Positions 18,409-26,790 of a stretch of DNA of 64,000 bases are shown piece after piece. Source of the DNA: Chitinophaga filiformis (GTDB lineage Bacteria > Bacteroidota > Bacteroidia > Chitinophagales > Chitinophagaceae); NCBI RefSeq assembly GCF_023100805.1, contig NZ_CP095855.1, positions 1,240,001 to 1,304,000 of the forward strand. Reading direction: 5' to 3'. Position numbers and translations under genes: made by a program. Below the pieces are notes generated by a model, which worked only from the letters and a program-made list of their open reading frames with translations, searched no databases and had not been told where the DNA came from. The first letter of the stretch is position 1. Each line of letters begins with the position of its first letter.

Positions 18409-18440
18409 TCTGCCCCGGTGCATCCGGGGCAGATTTTTTT
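18409..18440 (+). terminator. rho-independent terminator of the bamA-ompH unit
   Basis: 10-bp GC-rich stem (18409-18418 with 18424-18433), 5-nt loop, then seven Ts. Confidence 0.93.
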
Positions 18441-18471
18441 AGAAAACACTTTACTATTTGATATTTTTCCC

Positions 18472-18479
18472 TACCTTTG
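18472..18479 (+). promoter_or_regulatory. -7 box TACCTTTG for rpmH
   Basis: Exact TAnnTTTG 77 bp before the rpmH ATG; the TTTG at 18457-18460 is too close to be its -33 box. Confidence 0.6.
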
Positions 18480-18555
18480 CCTTCCGTTTTAAAAAACAGG
18501 ATTCCGCAATCCGGGATAGTGTTTAGTATAGTACAGGTAAAAACAAAATATTAAA

Positions 18556-18711
18556 ATGAAACGTACTTTTCAACCGCATAACAGACGCAGAAAGAGCGTT
18601 CATGGCTTCAGAAAGAGAATGGAAACTGCTAACGGCCGTAAAGTATTAGCTTCCCGCAGAGCTAAGGGACGTAAGAAATTAACTGTTTCTGACGAGCGGA
18701 AGCTGAAATAA
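18556..18711 (+). CDS. rpmH: 50S ribosomal protein L34
   Basis: 51-residue protein, [20 protein letters not shown] then [20 protein letters not shown] and [11 protein letters not shown]; an unmistakable L34, located at the base of domain III of 23S rRNA. Arg and Lys make up close to half of it. It precedes rnpA and yidD, the near-universal order in bacteria. It is about seven residues longer than E. coli L34 at the C-terminus, as in other Bacteroidota. Confidence 0.98.
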   Translation: MKRTFQPHNRRRKSVHGFRKRMETANGRKVLASRRAKGRKKLTVSDERKLK

Positions 18712-18818
18712 GAAAGAGAGCCACTGCATAACTGCATAGCATTTGTGCTCGCAGTGTTTAAGGCTGGTTCTTGATAGAACAGAATGTATCGCTATTGGGA
18801 TGATAAATCAGACTTGCC

Positions 18819-19208
18819 ATAAAAACTTATTCTTTTAACAAGGAAGAAAGGTTAAAAAGCAGAAAACTCATTGAAACGCTTTTTCGGGAAGGAAAAGCGT
18901 TTTCTGTTTTTCCCTACCGGGTAATTTATATGCCGGTAGATCAGCCCTTGAATAAATACCCCGTACAGGCCGGTTTTAGTGCCTCTACCAGGCGTTTCCC
19001 CCATGCGGTGGACCGTAATCGTGTGAAACGTCTTACACGCGAATGCTGGCGCCTGCAAAAGCAGGGATTATACGATGTACTACAGCAACACTCCAAACAG
19101 CTGGCCCTCTTCTTCATCTATACCGATAAGAAAATAGCTCCCTATGCTACCCTGCACCACAAAATTTCGGTAATTTTAAAGAAACTGGAAAAAGAGGTAG
19201 TGGAATAA
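18819..19208 (+). CDS. rnpA: ribonuclease P protein component with a non-standard start
   Basis: Protein subunit of RNase P, which supports the catalytic RNA in tRNA 5' processing. The RNR box is intact ([18 protein letters not shown]). The conserved N-terminus is also present in frame, [20 protein letters not shown] then [11 protein letters not shown], but from the stop at 18804 to the ATG at 18930 there is no ATG, GTG or TTG. Starting at 18930 would delete about 37 conserved residues. I place the start at the ATA at 18819 ([13 protein letters not shown]), where family members normally begin; AUA, the AUC at 18807, a +1 shift from the ATG at 18800, or a sequencing error are the options. It overlaps yidD by one base. 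Confidence 0.75.
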   Translation: MKTYSFNKEERLKSRKLIETLFREGKAFSVFPYRVIYMPVDQPLNKYPVQAGFSASTRRFPHAVDRNRVKRLTRECWRLQKQGLYDVLQQHSKQLALFFIYTDKKIAPYATLHHKISVILKKLEKEVVE

Positions 19209-19435
19209 TGAGAGTCTTTCAATATTTAGGTTACCCGTTTATATGGCTTATCAGGATCTATCAATGGGGTATTTCCCCGCTGCTGGGCGCTAAATGCCGC
19301 TATACCCCCACCTGCTCACAATATGGTGTGGAAGCCCTGCAGAAATATGGGCTCATCAAAGGGGGCTACCTGACCATTAAACGGATCTTGTCCTGCCATC
19401 CCTGGGGCGGACACGGACACGATCCCGTACCCTGA
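19208..19435 (+). CDS. yidD: membrane protein insertion efficiency factor YidD
   Basis: 75-residue membrane-associated protein: an amphipathic N-terminus ([21 protein letters not shown]), then the invariant [19 protein letters not shown] and [13 protein letters not shown] with conserved cysteines. YidD assists insertion of inner-membrane proteins with YidC; rpmH-rnpA-yidD is its typical location. Its ATG shares a base with the rnpA stop, indicating translational coupling. Confidence 0.97.
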   Translation: MRVFQYLGYPFIWLIRIYQWGISPLLGAKCRYTPTCSQYGVEALQKYGLIKGGYLTIKRILSCHPWGGHGHDPVP

Positions 19436-19660
19436 GTGAACGGGGAGGATAAACTACCTATAGTGGCCAGCCCGAAAAGGGCGCCATGGGCAATAGATAG
19501 CGAAGGCAGGCATTACCGCCAGGAAAAGTTCCCCATAGCCGCTGCGACACCAGGAAGACGCTTCATTTATTAGGATAGATCCCAATGTTTAACAGTTTAT
19601 GTGTAATAGATTAAGTAAATTTCACACCGGAAGAATATTCTCACTCTAACTGAATGACCT

Positions 19661-21331
19661 ATGCGTGCATTTTTTCGCAGAAAAAGAAGAATAGTGCTGG
19701 TATTGGTGCTGCTGGTGGCTGGCAGTATGAGTATCATGGCTTATTATAACGAGAAGGACAAATACTTCGAAATAGCCAAGAACCTCGACATTTTTGCCGC
19801 CTTTTTCCGGGAGCTGAATACCTACTATGTGGATGACCTGCCCCCCGAAAAACTCATGTATAAGGGCATTGACGCTATGTTGGAAGAAACAGATCCTTAT
19901 ACTGATTTTGTTCCGGAAGAGAACCTGGATGAGCTGAAATTTATGGCCACCGGTAAATACGGAGGCGTAGGGGTGTCTGTCAACACCGATAGTGAACGTA
20001 CCGTCATCACCGACGTGTATGAAGGCAGCCCGATGGATAAAGCCGGCGTAAAGCCGGGAGATATCATCCTGTCCCTGGACGGTAAACCGACCAAAGGCAT
20101 GGACCAGGAAGAGATCAGCCGTATACTGAAAGGCGCCCCCGGTTCCACCCTGGCAATGGTGACCAAACATCCCGTTACAGGCGCTGAAAGCAATAAAAAG
20201 ATCATCAGGGAGGAAATAAATGTAAGGGCTGTAAGCTTTTCCGGTATTACAGGTAGTGATATCGGTTATATCCGGATGACCCAGTTCACAGAGAATAGCG
20301 GGCAACTGGTGCAGAGCGCTTTTGAGGAGCTAAAGAAACAATATCCTGCCATGAAAGGGCTGATCCTCGACCTGAGAGGCAATCCCGGTGGTCTGCTGGA
20401 CGAAGCCGTATCTGTAGCCAATATTTTCGTGGATAAAAATAAACTGATCGTCAGTACCAAAGGAAAAGTAAAAAGCTGGGACAGAGAGTATAAAACAGAA
20501 GAACCTGCTGTGGATGCACACATCCCGCTGGTGGTACTGACTAACCGCTCTTCTGCATCGGCGTCAGAGATCGTGGCAGGCGCCATCCAGGACCTTGACA
20601 GAGGCGTTATTATCGGTCAGCGTTCATTTGGTAAGGGATTGGTGCAGACTACCCGTCCGCTGCCTTATAATGCAAAACTGAAGGTAACTACTGCCAAATA
20701 CTATACGCCCAGCGGCCGTTGCATACAGGCTATCGATTACTCGCACCGGAACAGTGAGGGGGAAGTGGAATCGATGCCGGACTCACTTCGCCGTTCATTT
20801 ACTACCATATCCGGCCGTAAGGTGAAAGACGGAGGCGGTATTGAACCGGATGATGCCGTAGAGCCGACCATGCTCAGCCAGGTAGCCATCACATTACTGC
20901 GCAAACAATACATTTTCGACTACGCTACCCAATATTATTATAGTCACCCGAAAGTATCGCCGGCCACTAACTTTGCGCTCAGCGAGGATGACTTTGCAGA
21001 CTTTCTTAAATACCTCGATGGCCGGAACTATAGCTATAAAACACGTAGCGAAGAGGCACTGGAAAGCTTCCAGGCCACTGCCAGGAAAGAGAAGTATTAT
21101 GATGCCGTAGCAAAGGAATTTGAGGCCCTGCAGGTAAAAATGAAACATGATAAGAAACAGGACCTGCTCAAAAATAAACAAGAGGTTAAACGCCTGCTGG
21201 AAGAGGAGATCGTGAACCGGTATTACATGCAGCGCGGACGTATAGAAAAATCATTGTCCAGCGATAATGAAGTAAATGAAGCCATTGCCGTATTGCACGC
21301 ACCTGAACGTTACCAGCAATTGCTGAAATAA
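19661..21331 (+). CDS. S41 family C-terminal processing peptidase
   Basis: 556-residue periplasmic serine protease of the tail-specific (CtpA/Prc) family. An N-terminal hydrophobic anchor (about residues 8-24) precedes a helical segment, a PDZ domain (about 85-170: GVSVNTDSERTVITDVYEGSPMDKAGVKPGDIILSLDG) and the S41 core. Catalytic residues are visible: the Ser in NRSSASASEIVAGAI and the Lys in RSFGKGLVQTTR; LDLRGNPGGLL is also conserved. The helical C-terminus is longer than in CtpA. It cleaves or trims envelope proteins at their C-termini; its specific substrates are unknown. Followed by a terminator. Confidence 0.95.
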   Translation: MRAFFRRKRRIVLVLVLLVAGSMSIMAYYNEKDKYFEIAKNLDIFAAFFRELNTYYVDDLPPEKLMYKGIDAMLEETDPYTDFVPEENLDELKFMATGKYGGVGVSVNTDSERTVITDVYEGSPMDKAGVKPGDIILSLDGKPTKGMDQEEISRILKGAPGSTLAMVTKHPVTGAESNKKIIREEINVRAVSFSGITGSDIGYIRMTQFTENSGQLVQSAFEELKKQYPAMKGLILDLRGNPGGLLDEAVSVANIFVDKNKLIVSTKGKVKSWDREYKTEEPAVDAHIPLVVLTNRSSASASEIVAGAIQDLDRGVIIGQRSFGKGLVQTTRPLPYNAKLKVTTAKYYTPSGRCIQAIDYSHRNSEGEVESMPDSLRRSFTTISGRKVKDGGGIEPDDAVEPTMLSQVAITLLRKQYIFDYATQYYYSHPKVSPATNFALSEDDFADFLKYLDGRNYSYKTRSEEALESFQATARKEKYYDAVAKEFEALQVKMKHDKKQDLLKNKQEVKRLLEEEIVNRYYMQRGRIEKSLSSDNEVNEAIAVLHAPERYQQLLK

Positions 21332-21357
21332 TATTATCTTTTTAAATTAATATAGTA

Positions 21358-21406
21358 GTCTATAGACAGGAACGCCATGTACCTGTCTGTAGACGTTTCG
21401 TTTTTT
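21358..21406 (+). terminator. rho-independent terminator after the S41 protease
   Basis: 13-bp stem with one G-U pair (21358-21370 with 21382-21394), 11-nt loop, then a T-rich tail to 21406. Confidence 0.8.
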
Positions 21407-21509
21407 CCACGGATATATACTACAGAAGAGCCATTATTTTTTAATCGAATGATAACATAACAAGCAGGTCATTATCAATAATTTTATGCCTTCCCGTCAA
21501 GAATGTTAG

Positions 21510-22166
21510 ATGTATGAAAGCCAATATATAGATCCTGCTTTGTGGGAAGCTTGCAAAGCCGGAGATAAAGGGGCCTATGCGGATATCTATAAACTGTACT
21601 ATCCCCGTTTATATAACTACGGATGCAAGTTGACAGAGAATGTTGTCCTCATCGAAGACAGCATACAGGAGATCTTTGTGCTTTTCTGGATGAACCGTGA
21701 GCGAATGGCTGCTGTCAGGGAATTCAGAAGTTACCTGTTTGTTTCTTTCCGTCACTGCCTGTTGAGATTATTATCTCAACGTAAACAGGAAGATCTGCTG
21801 AATGAGGAACAATATCCTTTCGCACTTGAAATATCTACAGAGCAACAACAACTCGCAAGAGAAGAACAACACGAACAGCTCCAGGCATTGAAGAATGCTA
21901 TGGAGCGGCTTACCCCACGGCAAAGAGAAGCGATATTCTTCCGCTTTTATGAAAACATGGAATATGAAGAGATTGCAGGCATCCTGCAGATCTCGGTAAA
22001 AGCTACTTATAAACTAATGGCCCGCGCCATTGATGTATTACGCGATGCTTATCATGCAATGCCGCTGGTACCGGCTGTGATGACACTGGCTACGCTTGCG
22101 GTCGCTTTAGGCAGTCTGCAGTTATCGATCGCTATACTTGGAACGCCGCCAGTACCCAATATTTAA
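21510..22166 (+). CDS. ECF RNA polymerase sigma factor, FecI-like
   Basis: 218-residue ECF sigma factor. Region 2 lies at about residues 18-80 (GDKGAYADIYKLYYPRLYNYGCKL ... EIFVLFWMNRERMAAVREFRSYLF) and region 4 at about 122-180 (LTPRQREAIFFRFYENMEYEEIAGILQISVKATYKLMARAIDVLR). A hydrophobic C-terminal segment (VPAVMTLATLAVALGSLQLSIAILG) beyond region 4 is unusual and may bind membrane. Together with the FecR protein 75 bp downstream and the STN-bearing SusC, it forms a trans-envelope signalling cascade that should drive the 23.3-31.6 kb genes when substrate binds. Confidence 0.94.
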   Translation: MYESQYIDPALWEACKAGDKGAYADIYKLYYPRLYNYGCKLTENVVLIEDSIQEIFVLFWMNRERMAAVREFRSYLFVSFRHCLLRLLSQRKQEDLLNEEQYPFALEISTEQQQLAREEQHEQLQALKNAMERLTPRQREAIFFRFYENMEYEEIAGILQISVKATYKLMARAIDVLRDAYHAMPLVPAVMTLATLAVALGSLQLSIAILGTPPVPNI

Positions 22167-22241
22167 CTTTTTTTAAAAAAAGTGTGCTCTCCCTGGGGTA
22201 AAATCTCTATCCCCCTGCTCCTGTAATTGTAACAGGCAAAA

Positions 22242-23288
22242 ATGGAGCATCCTACAGACTACACACTTTTTACAACAGAAGATTTTATTAAAGACACAGC
22301 CTTCCGGCAGTGGGTAAAATATCCTGATGCAGTAAATGATGCATGGTGGCAGGCATGGCTACAGGCACACCCGCATAAGCTGCAGCAGGTGGAGGAAGCG
22401 CGTGCTTTCATCAACAATCTGCAATTCAAAGCGCACATTCCTGATCAGCGTGCAATAACAGCGTCACTGTCGCGTAACCTGTTGTTGATAGAAGCTGCAG
22501 AGGGGCAAATTGTCCCCCAGGTAAAAACAGGTGCTGTGAGAAAGCTGTTGTGGTGGGCAGCTGTGGCTGCTGTTATGGTCGGTATCGTAGTGGCAGGTAA
22601 GTATTTCGTACCGGGTGCTACCAAAATGACAGTAGTAAAAGGATACGCAGCAGGCGTAAGAAGGGTATGGCTGCCCGACAGTTCATTGGTCAGACTGAAT
22701 GCCGGCGCCGAACTCTCATACCCTGCTGAATGGAAACCCGGGACCAACCGTGAGATCTGGTTGAAGGGGGAAGCCTTTTTTGACATTAAGCCCTCAGCCA
22801 CAGGTATGCGTGCCGCAAATGAATTCGTTGTGCATAGTAATAACCTGCTTATTGATGTATTGGGTACATCTTTCAATGTAAGAGAAGGTGCTGCTGCCAC
22901 AACGGTGACCTTAAATACCGGTAAGATCAAACTCCGTTTCAAAGAGCTGCCGGAAACACCACTCATTCTCAACCCCGGCGATTTTGTACAATACCGGGCC
23001 GCCAGCAATAAGATCATCAGAAAGAAGGTAAACCCATCACTATATGCCGTCTGGAAAGAGGAAAGACAACACCTCGAGAAAGTGAGCCTGCAGGATATAG
23101 GTCATTACATTGAAGATACCTATAACTATCATGTGAAGATCAGCAGCGCCCGGCTCGCTAAACAGCAGGTATCGGGCAGCCTGAGCGTGAAAGACGAAGT
23201 CTCTCTGCTGGAAACGTTATCATTTGCACTAAACCTGAAAATAGAGAAGAAGGGCGATACACTTTTCATACAATCCAGTAACCAATAA
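22242..23288 (+). CDS. FecR family anti-sigma factor
   Basis: 348-residue inner-membrane regulator. The cytoplasmic N-terminal region (about 1-100) should bind the sigma factor; a single membrane helix (LLWWAAVAAVMVGIVVAGKYF) follows. The periplasmic FecR domain has VVKGYAAGVRRVWLPDSSLVRLNAGAELSYP and REIWLKGEAFFDIK, then a DUF4974-like C-terminus (LEKVSLQDIGHYIEDTYNYHVKI ... LKIEKKGDTLFIQ). It relays the signal from the STN domain of the SusC protein, which starts 12 bp downstream. Confidence 0.95.
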   Translation: MEHPTDYTLFTTEDFIKDTAFRQWVKYPDAVNDAWWQAWLQAHPHKLQQVEEARAFINNLQFKAHIPDQRAITASLSRNLLLIEAAEGQIVPQVKTGAVRKLLWWAAVAAVMVGIVVAGKYFVPGATKMTVVKGYAAGVRRVWLPDSSLVRLNAGAELSYPAEWKPGTNREIWLKGEAFFDIKPSATGMRAANEFVVHSNNLLIDVLGTSFNVREGAAATTVTLNTGKIKLRFKELPETPLILNPGDFVQYRAASNKIIRKKVNPSLYAVWKEERQHLEKVSLQDIGHYIEDTYNYHVKISSARLAKQQVSGSLSVKDEVSLLETLSFALNLKIEKKGDTLFIQSSNQ

Positions 23289-23299
23289 AATAATCAGAA

Positions 23300-26200
23300 A
23301 TGCTCACAAATCTACCTCTCAGGACCCTGAGCAGCTGTGCCTTATTCTGTGTGTGCCTGATAGCAGGACCTGCCGATGCACAGGACTTCGCGGTATTTAG
23401 CCAGCGGGCTGATAACATCAGCGGCTATACGTCCGGGCAGCGCCAAATGCAGACACTGAGACAGATATTGCAGGACATTGAGAAGACGCATGGCGTCAGC
23501 TTTCTCTGCAGATCAGAATTATTGGAGATGAAGATTAATAAGGGCAGGGAAACTTTCCGCGAGAAATCTTTCGCACGCATCCTGCTATCATTGATCAAAC
23601 CTTATGGCTTGGAAATGAAGCAGATCACGCCACGGCAGTTTGCTATTTCCAGCGATGAACAGCCGGGGAATACAAAGGCGCCAAATGCAGACGCATCCAA
23701 TGTCGCCATGCAGCTTAATAGTGTATGGAGCGGCAGTGACGCTATCAATAACATGCACTGGAAGCGCATACAGGTAATGCGTGTGAGCGGTACCGTAAAA
23801 GGCGCCGGCGGTGTTCCTTTACCCGGTGTAAGTGTAGCTGTAAAAGGAAAAGGCAATGGTACCGTTACAGATGTGAACGGACATTTTGAGATCAGTGTTC
23901 CGGGCAATGACGCAGTGCTGGTATTCTCTTATGTGGGTTATTTTCAAAAAGAGGTGATCGTTGACGGAGAACAATCCGTGGATGTGGTATTGAACGAAGA
24001 TACCCGCCAGTTGAACCAGGTGGTGGTAGTGGGATTCGGTACACAGAAGAAGGTAAATCTGACCGGTGCGGTAAGCATGATAGGAGAGAAGGACCTGGCC
24101 GGCAGACCGCTAACGTCCATGTCTACCGCCTTACAGGGCCTGATGCCGGGATTGACGGTGGTCAGTAACACGGGCTTTCCCGGCGATCCAAAATCGACCA
24201 TCAGGGTACGTGGTGTAGGTACAACCAACAATGCGAATCCTTTTATCCTGATAGACGGTGTACCGGGTGATATCAACTTCCTGAACCCTGCAGATATTGA
24301 AAGCGTATCTGTACTGAAAGATGCGGCTTCTGCCTCTATCTACGGTTCACGTGCCGCCAACGGTGTGATACTTGTGACCACTAAAAAAGGCAAACTTAAC
24401 CAGGCGCCAACTGTGAGTTACAATGGCTACTATGGTTTACAACGACCATATGCCATACCTAAGATGATAGGTGCTGCAGAATATATGTCAATGCTTAACG
24501 AAGCGCAACGTAATGTCGGTTTGCCGGAGACTTATACTGAGGCTGATATTCAGAAAGCAAAGGATGGCACTGATCCGGATTATTTTGCCAATACTAACTG
24601 GCCTGAAGCATTGATCAAAGACCATGCACCCTTGCAGGATCATAACATCAGCCTTAATGGAGGCGCGCAGCATATGTCTTATTACCTTTCTTATGGAAGA
24701 CAGGACCAGAAAGGATTGGTGGTAGGCGATCAATATAAGTTCCTGCGTAACAATGTCCGTGCAAGAGTGGATGCTTATTCCTTATTTGATATTCTCGACA
24801 TTGATGCTAATATCGGTTATATAGATCGTACACAGAACCAGCCGGCCGGTGGCACGGACTATAATTCCGGGCCAGTCTATAGCGCGCTGACCATGTCTCC
24901 ACTGAATCCTGTGAAATTCAAAAATGGTACCTGGGGCTATGGTGGCGGTTCCAGTAATCCGGTGGCGATGGCCACGGATGGCGGGTTTAACAATTTCAAA
25001 TCGCAGGAGCTGACTGGAAATATTTCCGGTAAACTACACCTGCTTCCACACCTCGATGTTACAGGGCAATACGGTACAAATATCATCAATCAGAAACGCA
25101 GTACATTCAACCGCAAGCTGGATTATTATTACCCCGACAGCGGTGAGTTCTGGTATACCAACTCCACCAGCAACAGCCTGGAGATGAGAGATTATACCAG
25201 CCGTATGAACAATCTTTCCCTGTTGATCAATTATAACTTCAGTATTCATCAGCATCATGTGAAAGTATTGGGAGGTTATCAACAGGAGACTTTCCGTTAC
25301 GAATCTTTTTATGCAAGCAAACAGAACTTTGTGAGCGACGATGTACCGGTCTTTAATCTCGGATCCGACAATCCTAACGCTACAGGCGATGCATATCAAT
25401 ATGCTTTACGTTCCTGGTTTGGCCGTGTGAATTATGACTATAAAGAAAAGTACCTGCTGGAATTCAACTTCCGTTATGATGGCTCTTCCCGTTATGCAGC
25501 CGGCAGGCGTTACGGCGCCTTCCCTTCAGCTTCAGCAGGCTGGCGTTTTACACAGGAGGAGTTTCTGAAAGGAAACAAATGGCTGAATGAAGGCAAGCTG
25601 AGACTCTCTTACGGTAATCTCGGTAACCAGTATGGTGCAGATGGTACTGCTTATTCAGAATGGTATCCGTACCAGGAAGTATTGACAGGTGTATCTACCA
25701 TGCCTATTGGTAATACGCAGACCCGTGGATTAGCGCAGACAAACCTGGCCAATCCGTTCTTAAAATGGGAAAAAGTGAATATGTTCAACGTAGGTGTTGA
25801 CCTGGCTTTCCTGAACAACCGTCTCGCTGTTACCGCCGACTGGTTCAACAAGCGTACTATGGACATACAGCTGAAAGTACCACAGCCGGATGTATTAGGC
25901 CTTGAAGTACCCGATCAGAATGCTGGTAACGTATCCAATAAAGGATGGGAACTGAGTGTATCCTGGAATGATCATGTGAAAGATTTTACGTACGGTCTTG
26001 TTGCACAGCTATCTGATGTAAGGAACAAACTGGAAAACCTGGGAGGAGCGCCACCCGTACTGGACGACAGGATCCGCCAGGTGGGTTATCCTATCGATGC
26101 TTTCTATGGATACAGAACAGATGGACTGGCACAGGAATCTGATTTTACAAAAGATGCGGTGACCGGAGCGCTCACGCCCAAATTCGCCATATTCGATGCA

Positions 26201-26782
26201 GACAGGGGGAAGGTAGGACCTGGTGATATCAGGTACAGGGATCTGAACGGCGACAATAAGATCACGGCAGATAAAGACCGTGAAGTGATCGGTAATGCGT
26301 TCCCGCGGTATACCTACTCACTGAGAGGTAACCTGGGCTGGAAGAATATAGATTTCTCCTTCTTCCTGCAGGGCGTAGGCAAGGGGAACGGCTATGTAGC
26401 GGGGATAGGCATGCATACTTTCCAGGCATATGGCTCTTATCCGCAGGAAGTGCATAGGGACCACTGGACGCCTGAAAACACAGCTGCCTGGTATCCTCGC
26501 TTTACTTTCCTGGATACCCGCAACAGCGGGCGTCTGTCTGACTACTGGTTACAAAATGCGGCCTACCTGCGCCTGAAGAATATCCAGCTCGGCTATACAT
26601 TTCCAGCACAATGGTTCAGTAAAGCAAGAATACAGCGGATCAGGGCTTATGTATCGGCAGACAATCTGCTGACGAAGACTAAATTCTTTTATGCCTATGA
26701 TCCTGAAACCATCTCTACCAATGGTGGTGAATATCCACAGGTGAAATCTGTGGTGTTTGGTTTAAACGTCAACTTCAAATAA
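23300..26782 (+). CDS. SusC/RagA-type TonB-dependent outer-membrane transporter with STN domain
   Basis: 1160-residue outer-membrane importer. In order: signal peptide (1-28), STN domain (about 48-112, LRQILQDIEKTHGVSFLCRSELL), carboxypeptidase-like CNA repeat (VSGTVKGAGGVPLPGVSVAVKG), plug (VVVVGFGTQKKVNLTGAVSMI ... SIYGSRAANGVILVTTKKG) and a 22-stranded barrel. The DUF4480-like step IRVRGVGTTNNANPFILIDG is canonical SusC. The STN domain interacts with FecR-type proteins, fitting the upstream genes. It forms a lid-barrel complex with the SusD protein encoded 8 bp downstream. The substrate is unknown; a small glycoside is inferred from the downstream enzymes. Confidence 0.96.
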   Translation: MLTNLPLRTLSSCALFCVCLIAGPADAQDFAVFSQRADNISGYTSGQRQMQTLRQILQDIEKTHGVSFLCRSELLEMKINKGRETFREKSFARILLSLIKPYGLEMKQITPRQFAISSDEQPGNTKAPNADASNVAMQLNSVWSGSDAINNMHWKRIQVMRVSGTVKGAGGVPLPGVSVAVKGKGNGTVTDVNGHFEISVPGNDAVLVFSYVGYFQKEVIVDGEQSVDVVLNEDTRQLNQVVVVGFGTQKKVNLTGAVSMIGEKDLAGRPLTSMSTALQGLMPGLTVVSNTGFPGDPKSTIRVRGVGTTNNANPFILIDGVPGDINFLNPADIESVSVLKDAASASIYGSRAANGVILVTTKKGKLNQAPTVSYNGYYGLQRPYAIPKMIGAAEYMSMLNEAQRNVGLPETYTEADIQKAKDGTDPDYFANTNWPEALIKDHAPLQDHNISLNGGAQHMSYYLSYGRQDQKGLVVGDQYKFLRNNVRARVDAYSLFDILDIDANIGYIDRTQNQPAGGTDYNSGPVYSALTMSPLNPVKFKNGTWGYGGGSSNPVAMATDGGFNNFKSQELTGNISGKLHLLPHLDVTGQYGTNIINQKRSTFNRKLDYYYPDSGEFWYTNSTSNSLEMRDYTSRMNNLSLLINYNFSIHQHHVKVLGGYQQETFRYESFYASKQNFVSDDVPVFNLGSDNPNATGDAYQYALRSWFGRVNYDYKEKYLLEFNFRYDGSSRYAAGRRYGAFPSASAGWRFTQEEFLKGNKWLNEGKLRLSYGNLGNQYGADGTAYSEWYPYQEVLTGVSTMPIGNTQTRGLAQTNLANPFLKWEKVNMFNVGVDLAFLNNRLAVTADWFNKRTMDIQLKVPQPDVLGLEVPDQNAGNVSNKGWELSVSWNDHVKDFTYGLVAQLSDVRNKLENLGGAPPVLDDRIRQVGYPIDAFYGYRTDGLAQESDFTKDAVTGALTPKFAIFDADRGKVGPGDIRYRDLNGDNKITADKDREVIGNAFPRYTYSLRGNLGWKNIDFSFFLQGVGKGNGYVAGIGMHTFQAYGSYPQEVHRDHWTPENTAAWYPRFTFLDTRNSGRLSDYWLQNAAYLRLKNIQLGYTFPAQWFSKARIQRIRAYVSADNLLTKTKFFYAYDPETISTNGGEYPQVKSVVFGLNVNFK

Positions 26783-26790
26783 AAAAAGCC

